Source: Ferrithrix thermotolerans DSM 19514 (GTDB lineage Bacteria; Actinomycetota; Acidimicrobiia; Acidimicrobiales; CAIXPF01). From it: 64,000 nucleotides of DNA. The stretch is from the NCBI GenBank assembly GCA_945906305.1, contig CAMDQT010000014.1, positions 1 to 64,000 of the forward strand, written 5' to 3'. Under the pieces are notes generated by a model. It was not told where the DNA came from, did not search any database, and worked only from the letters and a program-made list of their open reading frames with translations. A program made the translations under genes and the position numbers. Below, one piece after another: positions 8,347 through 16,685 of the stretch; position 1 is the stretch's first letter; the number at the start of each line of letters is the position of its first letter.

Positions 8347-8835
8347 GTGTTCGTACTCGGGATCGATCCGGGGGTCTCCCGATGCGGCTACAGCGTGCTC
8401 GAGCAGGTGGGGTCGCGGACTAGGCCGATCGCTATCGGTGTGCTCACCACGAAGCCTGCAACGCCGCTGCCGCAACGGTTGGCGGAAATCGCGGCCGAGG
8501 TCTCCCAACTCTTTGATGAGTATCGACCCGACGCTTTGGCCATTGAACGGGTGCTGTTCCAAGTGAACGTGCGTACCGCTATGTCGGTCGGACAGGTTGC
8601 CGGGCTCTGCATGGTCGAGGCGGCACGCCGGGATCTCCCCGTGACGGAGTATTCGCCGAACCAGGTGAAAGACGCCGTGGTCGGCTACGGAGCCGCCACC
8701 AAGGAGCAGGTGCAACACATGGTGCAGACGATCCTCGGGCTGTCAGCTCCGCCCCGACCGGCGGACGCCGCGGACGCCGCGGCGGTCGCCCTGTGCCACC
8801 TATCTCACGTTGGTCTTGCCGGGGCGATGCGGTGA
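8347..8835 (+). CDS. ruvC: Holliday junction endonuclease RuvC
   Basis: A 162-residue resolvase that cuts Holliday junctions held by RuvAB. The acidic catalytic residues are in place: Asp7 in GIDPG, Glu67 in AIERVLF, and the C-terminal aspartates in PADAADAAAVALCH. The GTG start at 8347 gives the family N-terminus (MFVLGIDPG) and follows the -10 hexamer. The stop overlaps the ruvA GTG. Confidence 0.95.
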   Translation: MFVLGIDPGVSRCGYSVLEQVGSRTRPIAIGVLTTKPATPLPQRLAEIAAEVSQLFDEYRPDALAIERVLFQVNVRTAMSVGQVAGLCMVEAARRDLPVTEYSPNQVKDAVVGYGAATKEQVQHMVQTILGLSAPPRPADAADAAAVALCHLSHVGLAGAMR

Positions 8836-9464
8836 TTGGGTCGCTGCGGGGAACCGTGCTGGAGCGTCGGGCCAGCGAAATCCTCCTTGAAGTCGCTGGT
8901 GTTGGCTATCGGGTGCAGCTCGCGGGCTCTGCTCTGTCGCCGGCCTCCTTTGGTGGTGGCGAGTTGTTTCTTTTCGTCCATCAGCACATCCGTGAGGATC
9001 ACCAATCGCTGTATGGCTTTCTCACCGCGGCGGAACGCGACTGTTTCGAGAGCCTGATCTCCGCCCACGGGGTCGGACCGTCGCTGGCGATGGGGGTGCT
9101 GTCGGTACACAAGCCCGACCAACTCGTGCAGATACTCGCCGAGGGTGATGTCGCGGCGCTGTGTCTCGTGCCCGGCGTGGGCAAGAAGACCGCGGTGCGG
9201 CTGCTGGTTGAACTGCGGGCGAAGCTGGACGTGGACACCTTCCTCGCCGGTTCGATCGGGGGTGGTGCGCTGCCCACCGGCGGCGACTCAGTGGCTTGGG
9301 ATTCGCCTCCGATGGTGGTGCGACAGGCGTTGGGCGAACTGGGCTACAACGCCGAAGAGATACGGACCGCGCTCGACGCGTTGACGCCGGACCACGACGT
9401 AGCGGCCCTCGATGAGGCGTCGCTGCTACGCCTCGCACTGCTGCGCCTCGCGGGGGGACGCTAA
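8832..9464 (+). CDS. ruvA: Holliday junction branch migration protein RuvA
   Basis: A 210-residue protein that binds the four-way junction and loads RuvB. It begins with the typical [12 protein letters not shown], carries the two helix-hairpin-helix motifs around HGVGPSLA and VPGVGKKTA, and ends in the small C-terminal helical domain that contacts RuvB. Start is a GTG overlapping the ruvC stop (GTGA), so the pair is translationally coupled; ruvB follows after 2 nt. Confidence 0.95.
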   Translation: MIGSLRGTVLERRASEILLEVAGVGYRVQLAGSALSPASFGGGELFLFVHQHIREDHQSLYGFLTAAERDCFESLISAHGVGPSLAMGVLSVHKPDQLVQILAEGDVAALCLVPGVGKKTAVRLLVELRAKLDVDTFLAGSIGGGALPTGGDSVAWDSPPMVVRQALGELGYNAEEIRTALDALTPDHDVAALDEASLLRLALLRLAGGR

Positions 9465-9466
9465 GG

Positions 9467-10510
9467 GTGCGCGACGAGTTTCTCGACCCGATCGCCACGG
9501 CTGAGGAGACATTGGCCGAAGTCGGCCTGCGGCCGCGGCGCCTGGCCGACTTTGTCGGCCAGGCGGAGTTGCGCGAGCACCTTTCCGTGATGCTTGAAGC
9601 AGCTCGGCGACGGGGCCAGCCGGTGGACCACCTACTTTTCGCCGGTCCGCCCGGGCTGGGCAAGACCACCTTGGCCGCCATCGTGGCGGCGGAGGCGGGC
9701 GTAACCCTACATGTGACCTCAGGCCCGGCATTCGAACGCCAGGGCGATGTGGCGGCGGTGTTGACCAAGCTCGAAGCCGGCGACGTGCTCTTCATCGACG
9801 AGATCCATCGTCTGGCCCGTCCGGTGGAAGAGGTTCTTTATCCGGCCATGGAAGACTTCCAGCTCGACATCGTGTTGGGCAAGGGCCCTGCCGCTCGTAC
9901 GCTGCGCCTCGAGCTGCCGCCCTTCACCCTGATCGGTGCCACTACCCGTACCGGGTTGATCACCGGTCCGCTGCGGGACCGCTTCGGCCACGTCGCCCGG
10001 CTGGAGTACTACGACCCGGACGAATTGCGCGCCATCGTCAGCCGCGCGGCGGACATTTTTGGCGTGCAAATCACGCTGGATGGGGCCTATGAGATTGCGC
10101 GTCGCGCCCGCGGTACCCCCCGAATCGCCAACCGTCTCTTGCGAAGGGTGCGAGATTTCGCCGAAGTCCGTGCCGGCGGCGTGATCGACTTCGATGTCGC
10201 CCAGGCCGGCCTCGCACTCTTCGGTGTGGATGAACTCGGCTTGGACAAGGTCGACCGGGGGATCCTCGACGCCTTGTGTCGGCGTTTCGGTGGCGGTCCG
10301 GTGGGCTTGAGCACGCTGGCCATCAGCGTCTCCGAGCCCACCGAGACGATCGAGGACGTATATGAGCCGTTTCTCATTCAGCGAGGCCTGTTGATTCGAA
10401 CCCCGCGCGGAAGGATGGCGACCGCCGCGGCCTGGACGCATCTGGGCCTGAGCGCCCCGGCGAGCCCGCCGCCGAGCGCGGCGAGCCTGTTCGACGGCGA
10501 GCGCGACTGA
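9467..10510 (+). CDS. ruvB: Holliday junction branch migration helicase RuvB
   Basis: The hexameric AAA+ motor of the RuvABC complex, 347 residues. Walker A is GPPGLGKTT, Walker B is FIDEIHRL, sensor 1 is GATTRTG and the arginine-finger region is RDRFG. The winged-helix C-terminal domain with [10 protein letters not shown] is present, then a short Pro/Ala-rich tail. Starts at GTG two nucleotides after the ruvA stop and closes the ruvCAB operon. Confidence 0.97.
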   Translation: MRDEFLDPIATAEETLAEVGLRPRRLADFVGQAELREHLSVMLEAARRRGQPVDHLLFAGPPGLGKTTLAAIVAAEAGVTLHVTSGPAFERQGDVAAVLTKLEAGDVLFIDEIHRLARPVEEVLYPAMEDFQLDIVLGKGPAARTLRLELPPFTLIGATTRTGLITGPLRDRFGHVARLEYYDPDELRAIVSRAADIFGVQITLDGAYEIARRARGTPRIANRLLRRVRDFAEVRAGGVIDFDVAQAGLALFGVDELGLDKVDRGILDALCRRFGGGPVGLSTLAISVSEPTETIEDVYEPFLIQRGLLIRTPRGRMATAAAWTHLGLSAPASPPPSAASLFDGERD

Positions 10511-10572
10511 GCGCTGTCGCTGTGTCGTTCAGCTTGCGCGAACCCGCGGTGCCGACGAGTCTTCGCCCCGGC

Positions 10573-11622
10573 ATGGACATCGACGACTTCTCCTACGATC
10601 TGCCCGAGGAGCGCATCGCGCAGTTCCCGGTGACGCCGCGCCACGCGGCTCGCCTGTTGGTGGACCGCGGGCCCGGACGCGACCCGAGCCATCGCCACGT
10701 CGCAGATCTCGCCGAGCTGCTCGAGCCCGGTGACCTGCTTGTGGTCAACGACACCAGGGTGATCCCGGCTCGCCTGGCGTTGCGCCGGGCGACGGGGGCG
10801 GCGGTCGAGGTGCTCCTGCTCGAGGAGCGGGCGGGCCGGGTCTGGGAGGCGTTGGTGCGCCCCAGCCGCCGGCTCCGTCCGGGCGAGGTGCTCCGGGCTC
10901 TAGACCGCGATGTTGACACCGCCTGCGCCGCGCCACTCGAGGTGCAGTTGCAGACGTCCTTGGGGGAGGGACGTTGGGAGCTGGCCTTCGCGGGCGATGT
11001 CGCGGTGCAGACCCTGCTCGATGTCTGGGGGGAAGTTCCGCTGCCGCCATACATCAACGAGCCGCTGGCGGACCCCGAGCGCTACCAGACCATCTTCGCC
11101 CGTCGGCCCGGTTCGGTCGCGGCGCCGACCGCGGGGTTGCATTTGTCCCCATTAGTGCTTGCCGCGCTAGGCGATCGTGGGGTGCACCTGGCCACCGTGG
11201 AGCTGGTGGTCGGCTTGGGGACCTTCCGTCCCATCACCGTTTCACGGCTCGAGGACCACGTGATGCACCAGGAGCGCTACGCCATTCCAGCTCCCACCAT
11301 CGACGCACTGTCCGCGGCGCGTGCCGAAGGCCGCCCGGTGGTGGCGGTCGGCACGACGGTCGTGCGCACCTTGGAGTCGTGGGCGGCGAGCGGACAGAGC
11401 GCAGGGTCCACCGGGCTTTTCATTCGCCGTCCGTATCGCTTTTCGGTGGTCGATCGGCTGTTGACGAACTTCCATGTCCCGAGGTCCTCGCTGCTGGTCA
11501 TGATCGACGCGCTCGTCGGACCCCGATGGCGGGAGCTCTACCAGGTGGCCCTGAGCGAGGACTACCGCTTTTTGTCCTTCGGGGACGCGATGCTGCTCGA
11601 CCGCAACAACGACTTGCGGTGA
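10573..11622 (+). CDS. queA: S-adenosylmethionine:tRNA ribosyltransferase-isomerase QueA
   Basis: Transfers and isomerises the ribosyl part of SAM onto preQ1 in tRNA, forming epoxyqueuosine. The family N-terminus FSYDLPEERIAQ begins 6 residues after ATG 10573. That start gives 349 residues, the usual length; the earlier GTG at 10522 would add 17 unsupported residues. Conserved blocks NDTRVIPARL, RPSRRLRPGE, PTAGLHLSP and LLTNFHVPRSSL are present. It is followed by tgt, so two steps of queuosine synthesis are adjacent. Confidence 0.94.
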   Translation: MDIDDFSYDLPEERIAQFPVTPRHAARLLVDRGPGRDPSHRHVADLAELLEPGDLLVVNDTRVIPARLALRRATGAAVEVLLLEERAGRVWEALVRPSRRLRPGEVLRALDRDVDTACAAPLEVQLQTSLGEGRWELAFAGDVAVQTLLDVWGEVPLPPYINEPLADPERYQTIFARRPGSVAAPTAGLHLSPLVLAALGDRGVHLATVELVVGLGTFRPITVSRLEDHVMHQERYAIPAPTIDALSAARAEGRPVVAVGTTVVRTLESWAASGQSAGSTGLFIRRPYRFSVVDRLLTNFHVPRSSLLVMIDALVGPRWRELYQVALSEDYRFLSFGDAMLLDRNNDLR

Positions 11623-11651
11623 GTAGGTCAGTTCGAGCTGCCGCCACCGGT

Positions 11652-11657
11652 GATACT
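11652..11657 (+). promoter_or_regulatory. -10-like hexamer GATACT for tgt
   Basis: GATACT lies 8 nt before the GTG at 11666. It departs from the TA start of the other hexamers, so the call is weaker. Confidence 0.35.
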
Positions 11658-11665
11658 GGCAGCCT

Positions 11666-12778
11666 GTGCAACTGAAGATCGACGCTACCGACGGCACGGC
11701 GCGTGCCGGGCAACTGCATACCCGCCGAGGAGTGCTGCCCACTCCGCTGTTCATGCCGGTCGGCACGCGCGGCGCAGTTCGTACCCTCGACACCGACGAT
11801 CTGGAGCGGCTCGGGGCCCCCATCGTGTTGGGCAATACCTACCACCTGATGTTGCGGCCCGGCGCAGAGGCGATTGCCGAGCGGGGTGGCCTGCATCAGT
11901 TCATGAATTGGTCCGGTCACCTGTTGACGGACTCGGGCGGGTTTCAGATCTTCTCGTTGGAGCCGAAGGTGGACGAGGATGGTGCCACCTTCCAGTCCAC
12001 CTACGACGGTTCCTACCACCGCCTTGGGCCCGAGCGAGCCGTTGACGTCCAAGTACTCATCGGGGCCGACATCCAGATGGCGCTCGACGTGTGTCCCGGC
12101 CTGCCCGCCCCCGACGCCGTGGTGGTGGCCGCGATGGAACGCACCCATCGCTGGGCGGAGCGCGCCCGTCGGCACTGGCACGAGGTGGCCGATGCCCGTC
12201 CGAGCTACCAGGAGCAATTCGGCATCGTCCAGGGTGGCATCGATCCCGTCTTGCGGGCGATCAGCGCTCGCGCCATCACCAGTATCGGGTTCGATGGCTA
12301 TGCGCTCGGTGGGTTGTCCGTCGGCGAGTCCCGTCAGGAGATGGTGCCCGCTATCGCCGCCGCCACCGAGTTGTTGCCGCTCGACCGGCCTCGCTATCTC
12401 ATGGGGGTGGGCGATCCGGCCGGCCTCGTAGAGGGCGTGGCCAACGGGATTGACCTATTCGACTGTGTGCTGCCGACTCGGCTCGCCCGCCATGGCACGG
12501 TGCTGACCGACGCCGGTCGGATGAACCTGCGCAATGCCCGCTACGCCACCGATGACCAGCCCCTCGACCCCGACGCCATCTGCCCGCTCACCGCCCGCTA
12601 CTCGCGGGCCTACCTGCGCCACCTGCTTGGGGTGCACGAGTTGACCGCGATGCGGCTTCTGACGTTGCACAATCTGTGGTGGCTGGCCCGTCTCATGGCT
12701 CGTTGCCGGGCCGCGATCGTGCAAGGAACCTTCGAATCGTTCCGCAAAGACGTGTTGGAGGTATGGGGTGGGCGCTAG
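11666..12778 (+). CDS. tgt: tRNA-guanine transglycosylase with a degraded zinc site
   Basis: Exchanges guanine 34 of GUN-anticodon tRNAs for preQ1. The TIM-barrel active site is intact: LTDSGGFQ with the catalytic Asp, the IVQGG and GYALGGLSVGE loops, and DCVLPTR with the nucleophilic Asp. The zinc motif, normally C-x-C-x2-C with His 26 residues after the last Cys, reads Ala304, Cys306, Thr309 and His335. Spacing is exact, but two of four ligands are gone. Substrate residues look normal, so it may work without structural zinc. Length 370 is usual and it follows queA. Confidence 0.92.
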   Translation: MQLKIDATDGTARAGQLHTRRGVLPTPLFMPVGTRGAVRTLDTDDLERLGAPIVLGNTYHLMLRPGAEAIAERGGLHQFMNWSGHLLTDSGGFQIFSLEPKVDEDGATFQSTYDGSYHRLGPERAVDVQVLIGADIQMALDVCPGLPAPDAVVVAAMERTHRWAERARRHWHEVADARPSYQEQFGIVQGGIDPVLRAISARAITSIGFDGYALGGLSVGESRQEMVPAIAAATELLPLDRPRYLMGVGDPAGLVEGVANGIDLFDCVLPTRLARHGTVLTDAGRMNLRNARYATDDQPLDPDAICPLTARYSRAYLRHLLGVHELTAMRLLTLHNLWWLARLMARCRAAIVQGTFESFRKDVLEVWGGR

Positions 12779-12781
12779 CCT
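12776..12781 (+). promoter_or_regulatory. -10 hexamer TAGCCT for yajC-secDF
   Basis: TAGCCT overlaps the tgt stop codon and lies 9 nt before the ATG at 12791; no ribosome site intervenes. Confidence 0.45.
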
Positions 12782-12790
12782 GTTCCAGCC

Positions 12791-13225
12791 ATGGCCAACC
12801 TCTTACTGCCCGTCCTCCTGCTCGCCATCATGTACTTCTTCCTCATCGTTCCCCAGAAGAAGAAGCAGAAGGCCCAAGCCGACCTCATGAGCTCGATCGG
12901 CCCCGGTGATGAAGTGATCACCAGCGGCGGAATTTACGGTGGGGTCACGGAGGTCGACGGCGACAGCGTCTACCTCGAGATTGCGCCCGACATCGAGATC
13001 AAGATCGCCCGTCGGGCCATTGCGGACCGGGTGTACTCGGCCACGCGTCCGGCCCCGGTGTCCGCTGCTGCGCCGCCGAGCGGGCTGGCGGGCAGGCTTG
13101 CGGCGAGATTCGGCGTTGGTCCGTCGAAGGCTGCGGTGCGCAGCGAAGCGGTCCTCGTCGAGGACGAGTCCGTGGAGGGCGCGGAGGCCGAAGTCGTCGA
13201 CGAAGCAGACCAGGGCAAGATCTAG
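12791..13225 (+). CDS. yajC: Preprotein translocase accessory subunit YajC
   Basis: A small single-span membrane protein of the SecDF-YajC complex that assists export through SecYEG. The N-terminal helix (about residues 3-20) is followed by the diagnostic IVPQKKKQKAQ and a beta-rich segment with GDEVITSGGIYG. The C-terminal 60 residues are an acidic, Ala/Val/Glu-rich extension without recognisable fold, making it 144 residues, longer than many YajC. secD starts 2 nt after its stop. Confidence 0.93.
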   Translation: MANLLLPVLLLAIMYFFLIVPQKKKQKAQADLMSSIGPGDEVITSGGIYGGVTEVDGDSVYLEIAPDIEIKIARRAIADRVYSATRPAPVSAAAPPSGLAGRLAARFGVGPSKAAVRSEAVLVEDESVEGAEAEVVDEADQGKI

Positions 13226-13227
13226 GC

Positions 13228-14952
13228 GTGCGTCGGTCCGGCCTGCCCACCCTCGTCACCTTTGTCGTCATCGTCCTCGGTTTGGTGGCCGCGGTTCTCT
13301 CTGTCGGCTGGTCGCCGCTGCTGGGGCTCGACCTACAGGGTGGCGTGGCGGTCGTGCTCAAGCCCACCACGGTGGCTGACGAGGAACAGATCAACCAGGC
13401 CGTCGCCGTGATCCGCAATCGGGTTGACGCCATCGGCGTGGCCGAGCCGGACATCACCATGCAGGGCGGCAATGTGGTGGTTCAGCTGCCCGGTGTCAAA
13501 GACCGTGAGCGGGCTCTCGAGTTGGTGGGCTCGACCGCCGAACTGCGTTTCCGGCCGGTTCTGCAGACCTTTCCCAATCCGGATTTGTTGGCCGCGCTGC
13601 CCACTACCACCACCGCCGCGGGCCAAGTGGCCACCTCGACCTCCTCCTCGGCGGTGAATGCGCTGTCCACGACGGTGGCGTCGACTACGACCACGAAGAA
13701 CGAGCAAAGTCTGGGCCTGCCCGCGGTGGGATCAGGCGAATACGCCCTTGGGCCGCTGCCTCGACGCCAGAGCGGCGTTGGGACCTCTACCACCGGCGCG
13801 GCATCGGCTGACTCGACCACCTCCGCGCTCGGCGCTACGAGCACGACGTCGAGCCTGACGACGGTTCCGGCCGACGCCAGCGACTGGATCGATTTCTCTT
13901 GGCCCCCAATCACGGCCCGGGAGGCCGACACCAACGACGCCACGGTGATCCTGCCTGAGTACGACCGCAAGACGGGCAAGGAGACCTTCCGCCTCGCTTT
14001 GGGCCCGACCATGGTCATCGGCGATGCCCTAGTGGCGGAACAGACTCATGCCACGCTCGATCCCAACAATGGGCAGTGGTTGGTGGAGATCACGTTCAAA
14101 GACGGCGACGAGAACGTCGGAACCTGGCGCCAGGCCGCCGCAGCGTGCTACCAGGCGGCCAACGCGGAGCTGTGTCCAACCGGCCGACTCGCCGCGGTGC
14201 TGGACGGAATCGTGATCTCGGCTCCCAGCGTCAACAGCACCTTCAACACCGGCAACAACGCGGTCATCTCCGGCAGCTTCAGCCAGGAGGAAGCCAAAGA
14301 ACTGGCGCAGAAGCTCCGCTACGGTGCCCTGCCGGTCCAGTTTGAGCGCCAACAGACTCAGGACGTGTCCGCCACCATTGGCCGCGACGCCCTCAAGGCT
14401 GGTGTGGCCGCCGGTCTCATCGGTCTGGCCATCGTGGCGATCTACATCTTGGCCTACTACCGGATCCTCGGCTTGGTGGCGCTGACCTCGCTGGGCCTCA
14501 GCTTCGGGTTGCTGTGGGCCATCATCGCGTGGCTCGGCGAAACCCGAGGCCTGGCGTTGTCCCTTTCGGGAGTGGTCGGAATCATTGTCTCCATCGGTGT
14601 GTCGATCGACTCGAACATCGTGTATTTCGAGCAGATCAAGGACGACATGGTGGGTGGGCGCAACATGCGCTCCTCGTCCCAGCGGGCCTTCCATGGCGCG
14701 ATGAGCACCATCATCAAGGCCGATCTCGTTTCCTTGATCGGTGCGGCGCTGCTGTATTGGCTCACGGTGGGACCGGTCAAGGGCTTCGCCCTGTTCCTCG
14801 GGCTGTCCACCTTGTTGGACCTGGTGGCGTCCTATTTCTTCATGCGGCCAGCGGTATTGCTGCTGTCGCGTACCGCTCTCGCGGGTCGTAACCCCTCGGC
14901 GTTCGGCGTACGTGAGTCCCAAGGCCATCAGGGCTCGGAGGCAAAGCCATGA
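13228..14952 (+). CDS. secD: Protein translocase subunit SecD
   Basis: The larger half of the proton-driven SecDF motor that pulls secreted proteins across the membrane. One N-terminal helix (about 8-28) leads to the hallmark LGLDLQGGVAVVL, then a large extracytoplasmic domain, then five membrane helices from about residue 390, with the conserved SIDSNIVYFEQIKD segment. Residues of about 124-215 form a Thr/Ser-rich, low-complexity insert within the outer domain. Starts at GTG immediately after yajC and overlaps secF by ATGA. Confidence 0.95.
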   Translation: MRRSGLPTLVTFVVIVLGLVAAVLSVGWSPLLGLDLQGGVAVVLKPTTVADEEQINQAVAVIRNRVDAIGVAEPDITMQGGNVVVQLPGVKDRERALELVGSTAELRFRPVLQTFPNPDLLAALPTTTTAAGQVATSTSSSAVNALSTTVASTTTTKNEQSLGLPAVGSGEYALGPLPRRQSGVGTSTTGAASADSTTSALGATSTTSSLTTVPADASDWIDFSWPPITAREADTNDATVILPEYDRKTGKETFRLALGPTMVIGDALVAEQTHATLDPNNGQWLVEITFKDGDENVGTWRQAAAACYQAANAELCPTGRLAAVLDGIVISAPSVNSTFNTGNNAVISGSFSQEEAKELAQKLRYGALPVQFERQQTQDVSATIGRDALKAGVAAGLIGLAIVAIYILAYYRILGLVALTSLGLSFGLLWAIIAWLGETRGLALSLSGVVGIIVSIGVSIDSNIVYFEQIKDDMVGGRNMRSSSQRAFHGAMSTIIKADLVSLIGAALLYWLTVGPVKGFALFLGLSTLLDLVASYFFMRPAVLLLSRTALAGRNPSAFGVRESQGHQGSEAKP

Positions 14953-16058
14953 GTGGTCTGCGACGCCTCTTGCGGGGGGAGAACAACTACGAGTTCGTAC
15001 GCCTGTGGCGCTACGGCCTTTCGGCCTCCGCTGCGGTGGTGGTGCTGAGCCTCGCGCTGCTGCTGGTACGCGAACTCGACCTTGGTCTCGACTTCGAGGG
15101 TGGCACGGCGTGGGACGTGCCGACGTCTTCGATGAGCGTGGCGGAAACCCGTGACGTGCTGCGACCCCTGGACGAGGCTGAATCGAAGATCCAGACCGTG
15201 GGTAGTGACTTGGTGCGGGTGCAGTCGGGCACGACCGATCCCGCCAAAGTGGCCGAGGTGCGCGCCGCCCTTGCGGCCGCGGCGGAGATCGAGTCCGACG
15301 AGATTGCGGTGACCACCGTCGGTCCGTCATGGGGCAACGAGATCTCCAACAAAGCCATTCGTGCGTTGGTGCTGTTCTTCATTGCGGTCTCGCTGTACAT
15401 CACGTTCGCTTTGCGTGATTGGCGCATGGCGGTGGGAGCCTTGGTGGCGGTCATCCACGACATCGTGATCAGCGTCGGCGTGTATGCGTTGCTGCAGATC
15501 GAGGTGACACCGGCGACGGTGATTGCCTTTCTCACCATCTTGGGCTTCTCGCTCTACGACACGGTCGTGGTCTACTCCCGGATCAAGGACAACACGCCGA
15601 TGGTGTCCGTGGCGGGCAGGATGACCTACATCGACATGGTGAGCTTGTCGCTGAACCAGGTGCTGATGCGGTCCATCAACACCAGCCTCACTGCCGTGCT
15701 GCCGGTGTTGTCGATCCTGGTTGTCGGATCGCTGATCTTCGGGGCCACCACCCTGCAGGAATTCGGCATGGCGCTGCTCATTGGTCTGGTCGTGGGCGTG
15801 TACTCCTCGATCTTCGTGGCGACCCCGATCGTCGCGTACCTCAACGAACGCACACCGGCGTACCGGGTGGTTCGCGAACGGCTGGCGTCGAAGTCGACCG
15901 CCGAATCGCGACGCGGCGGTGGCCGCAAGCGGGGTGCGGAGGCTGCCACCGTGTCGGCGTCTCCGTCGGCGTCTGTGACGGCTCCCAGCACCAAGAAGTT
16001 GCCGGCAGGGTACTCCGAGAGCCATCCGCCAAGGCCGCGGAAGAACCGTCGCCGCTGA
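14949..16058 (+). CDS. secF: Protein translocase subunit SecF
   Basis: The six-helix partner of SecD, 369 residues. The LDFEGGTAWDV segment matches the SecF equivalent of the SecD DLQGG motif, and the membrane region contains GFSLYDTVVVYSRIKDN and SINTSLTAVLPVL. The last 60 residues are basic and Ser/Pro-rich with no membrane character. It overlaps the secD stop by ATGA and ends the yajC-secD-secF transcription unit. Confidence 0.96.
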   Translation: MSGLRRLLRGENNYEFVRLWRYGLSASAAVVVLSLALLLVRELDLGLDFEGGTAWDVPTSSMSVAETRDVLRPLDEAESKIQTVGSDLVRVQSGTTDPAKVAEVRAALAAAAEIESDEIAVTTVGPSWGNEISNKAIRALVLFFIAVSLYITFALRDWRMAVGALVAVIHDIVISVGVYALLQIEVTPATVIAFLTILGFSLYDTVVVYSRIKDNTPMVSVAGRMTYIDMVSLSLNQVLMRSINTSLTAVLPVLSILVVGSLIFGATTLQEFGMALLIGLVVGVYSSIFVATPIVAYLNERTPAYRVVRERLASKSTAESRRGGGRKRGAEAATVSASPSASVTAPSTKKLPAGYSESHPPRPRKNRRR

Positions 16059-16103
16059 GCGGACGGGCATGTGCCGCGATCCTGGGCTCGCCGCACGGCG
16101 CAG

Positions 16104-16109
16104 TATTGT
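16104..16109 (+). promoter_or_regulatory. -10 hexamer TATTGT for apt
   Basis: TATTGT lies 6 nt before the GTG at 16116 and overlaps the earlier in-frame GTG's flank, supporting 16116 as start. Confidence 0.45.
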
Positions 16110-16115
16110 GTGCCG

Positions 16116-16643
16116 GTGCCCCCTGACATCTCTGCGCTGACCGCGCTCATCCGCGACATCCCCGACTTCCCGAAACCGGGGATCATGTTCAAAGACATCA
16201 CACCGCTGTTGGGTGATGGGCCGGCTTGGGTCGCGACTATCGAAATGTTGGCGGCGTTGAACGACGGCGGCGGCGTGGATCGGGTGGTCGGTATCGAGGC
16301 ACGCGGCTTTTTGGTGGGGGCGGCGGTGGCGTTCTCCCTCGGGGTCGGTTTTGTGCCGTTGCGCAAGCCCGCCAAGCTGCCCTTCCATACGACCAGCGTG
16401 AGCTATTCATTGGAATATGGGACCGAGACGCTCGAGATGCACACCGATGCGGTCCGTCCCGGCGATCGCGTGCTCATCGTTGACGATGTGCTCGCCACCG
16501 GGGGCACGGCCGCCGCGGCGGTGCAGTTGGTGCGCGGGGCAGGAGCAACCGTCGTCGGGGCGTCGTTTCTGCTGGAGTTAACCTTCCTCCACGGTCGGGT
16601 CCAATTGCCCGGCGTGCCGGTGTCCAGCCTCATCACGTATTGA
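16116..16643 (+). CDS. apt: Adenine phosphoribosyltransferase
   Basis: Salvages adenine to AMP with PRPP in the cytoplasm. With GTG 16116 as start the protein has 175 residues and the family N-terminus IRDIPDFPKPGIMFKDITPLL. The PRPP-binding loop VLIVDDVLATGGTA is complete, and GIEARGFLVG and KLPFHT match the adenine-specific group. It lies between secF and rel, an order common in actinobacteria. A GTG at 16110 is an alternative start. Confidence 0.93.
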   Translation: MPPDISALTALIRDIPDFPKPGIMFKDITPLLGDGPAWVATIEMLAALNDGGGVDRVVGIEARGFLVGAAVAFSLGVGFVPLRKPAKLPFHTTSVSYSLEYGTETLEMHTDAVRPGDRVLIVDDVLATGGTAAAAVQLVRGAGATVVGASFLLELTFLHGRVQLPGVPVSSLITY

Positions 16644-16685
16644 TGCAGAAGTGTCCCCCGACCGGCGAGACAAAGGCGGTTGACG

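Noticed and set aside
14029-15330. A 433-residue minus-strand frame opposite secD/secF
   Set aside because: Composition is His/Gln/Arg-rich and it lies opposite conserved membrane segments; no family resemblance.
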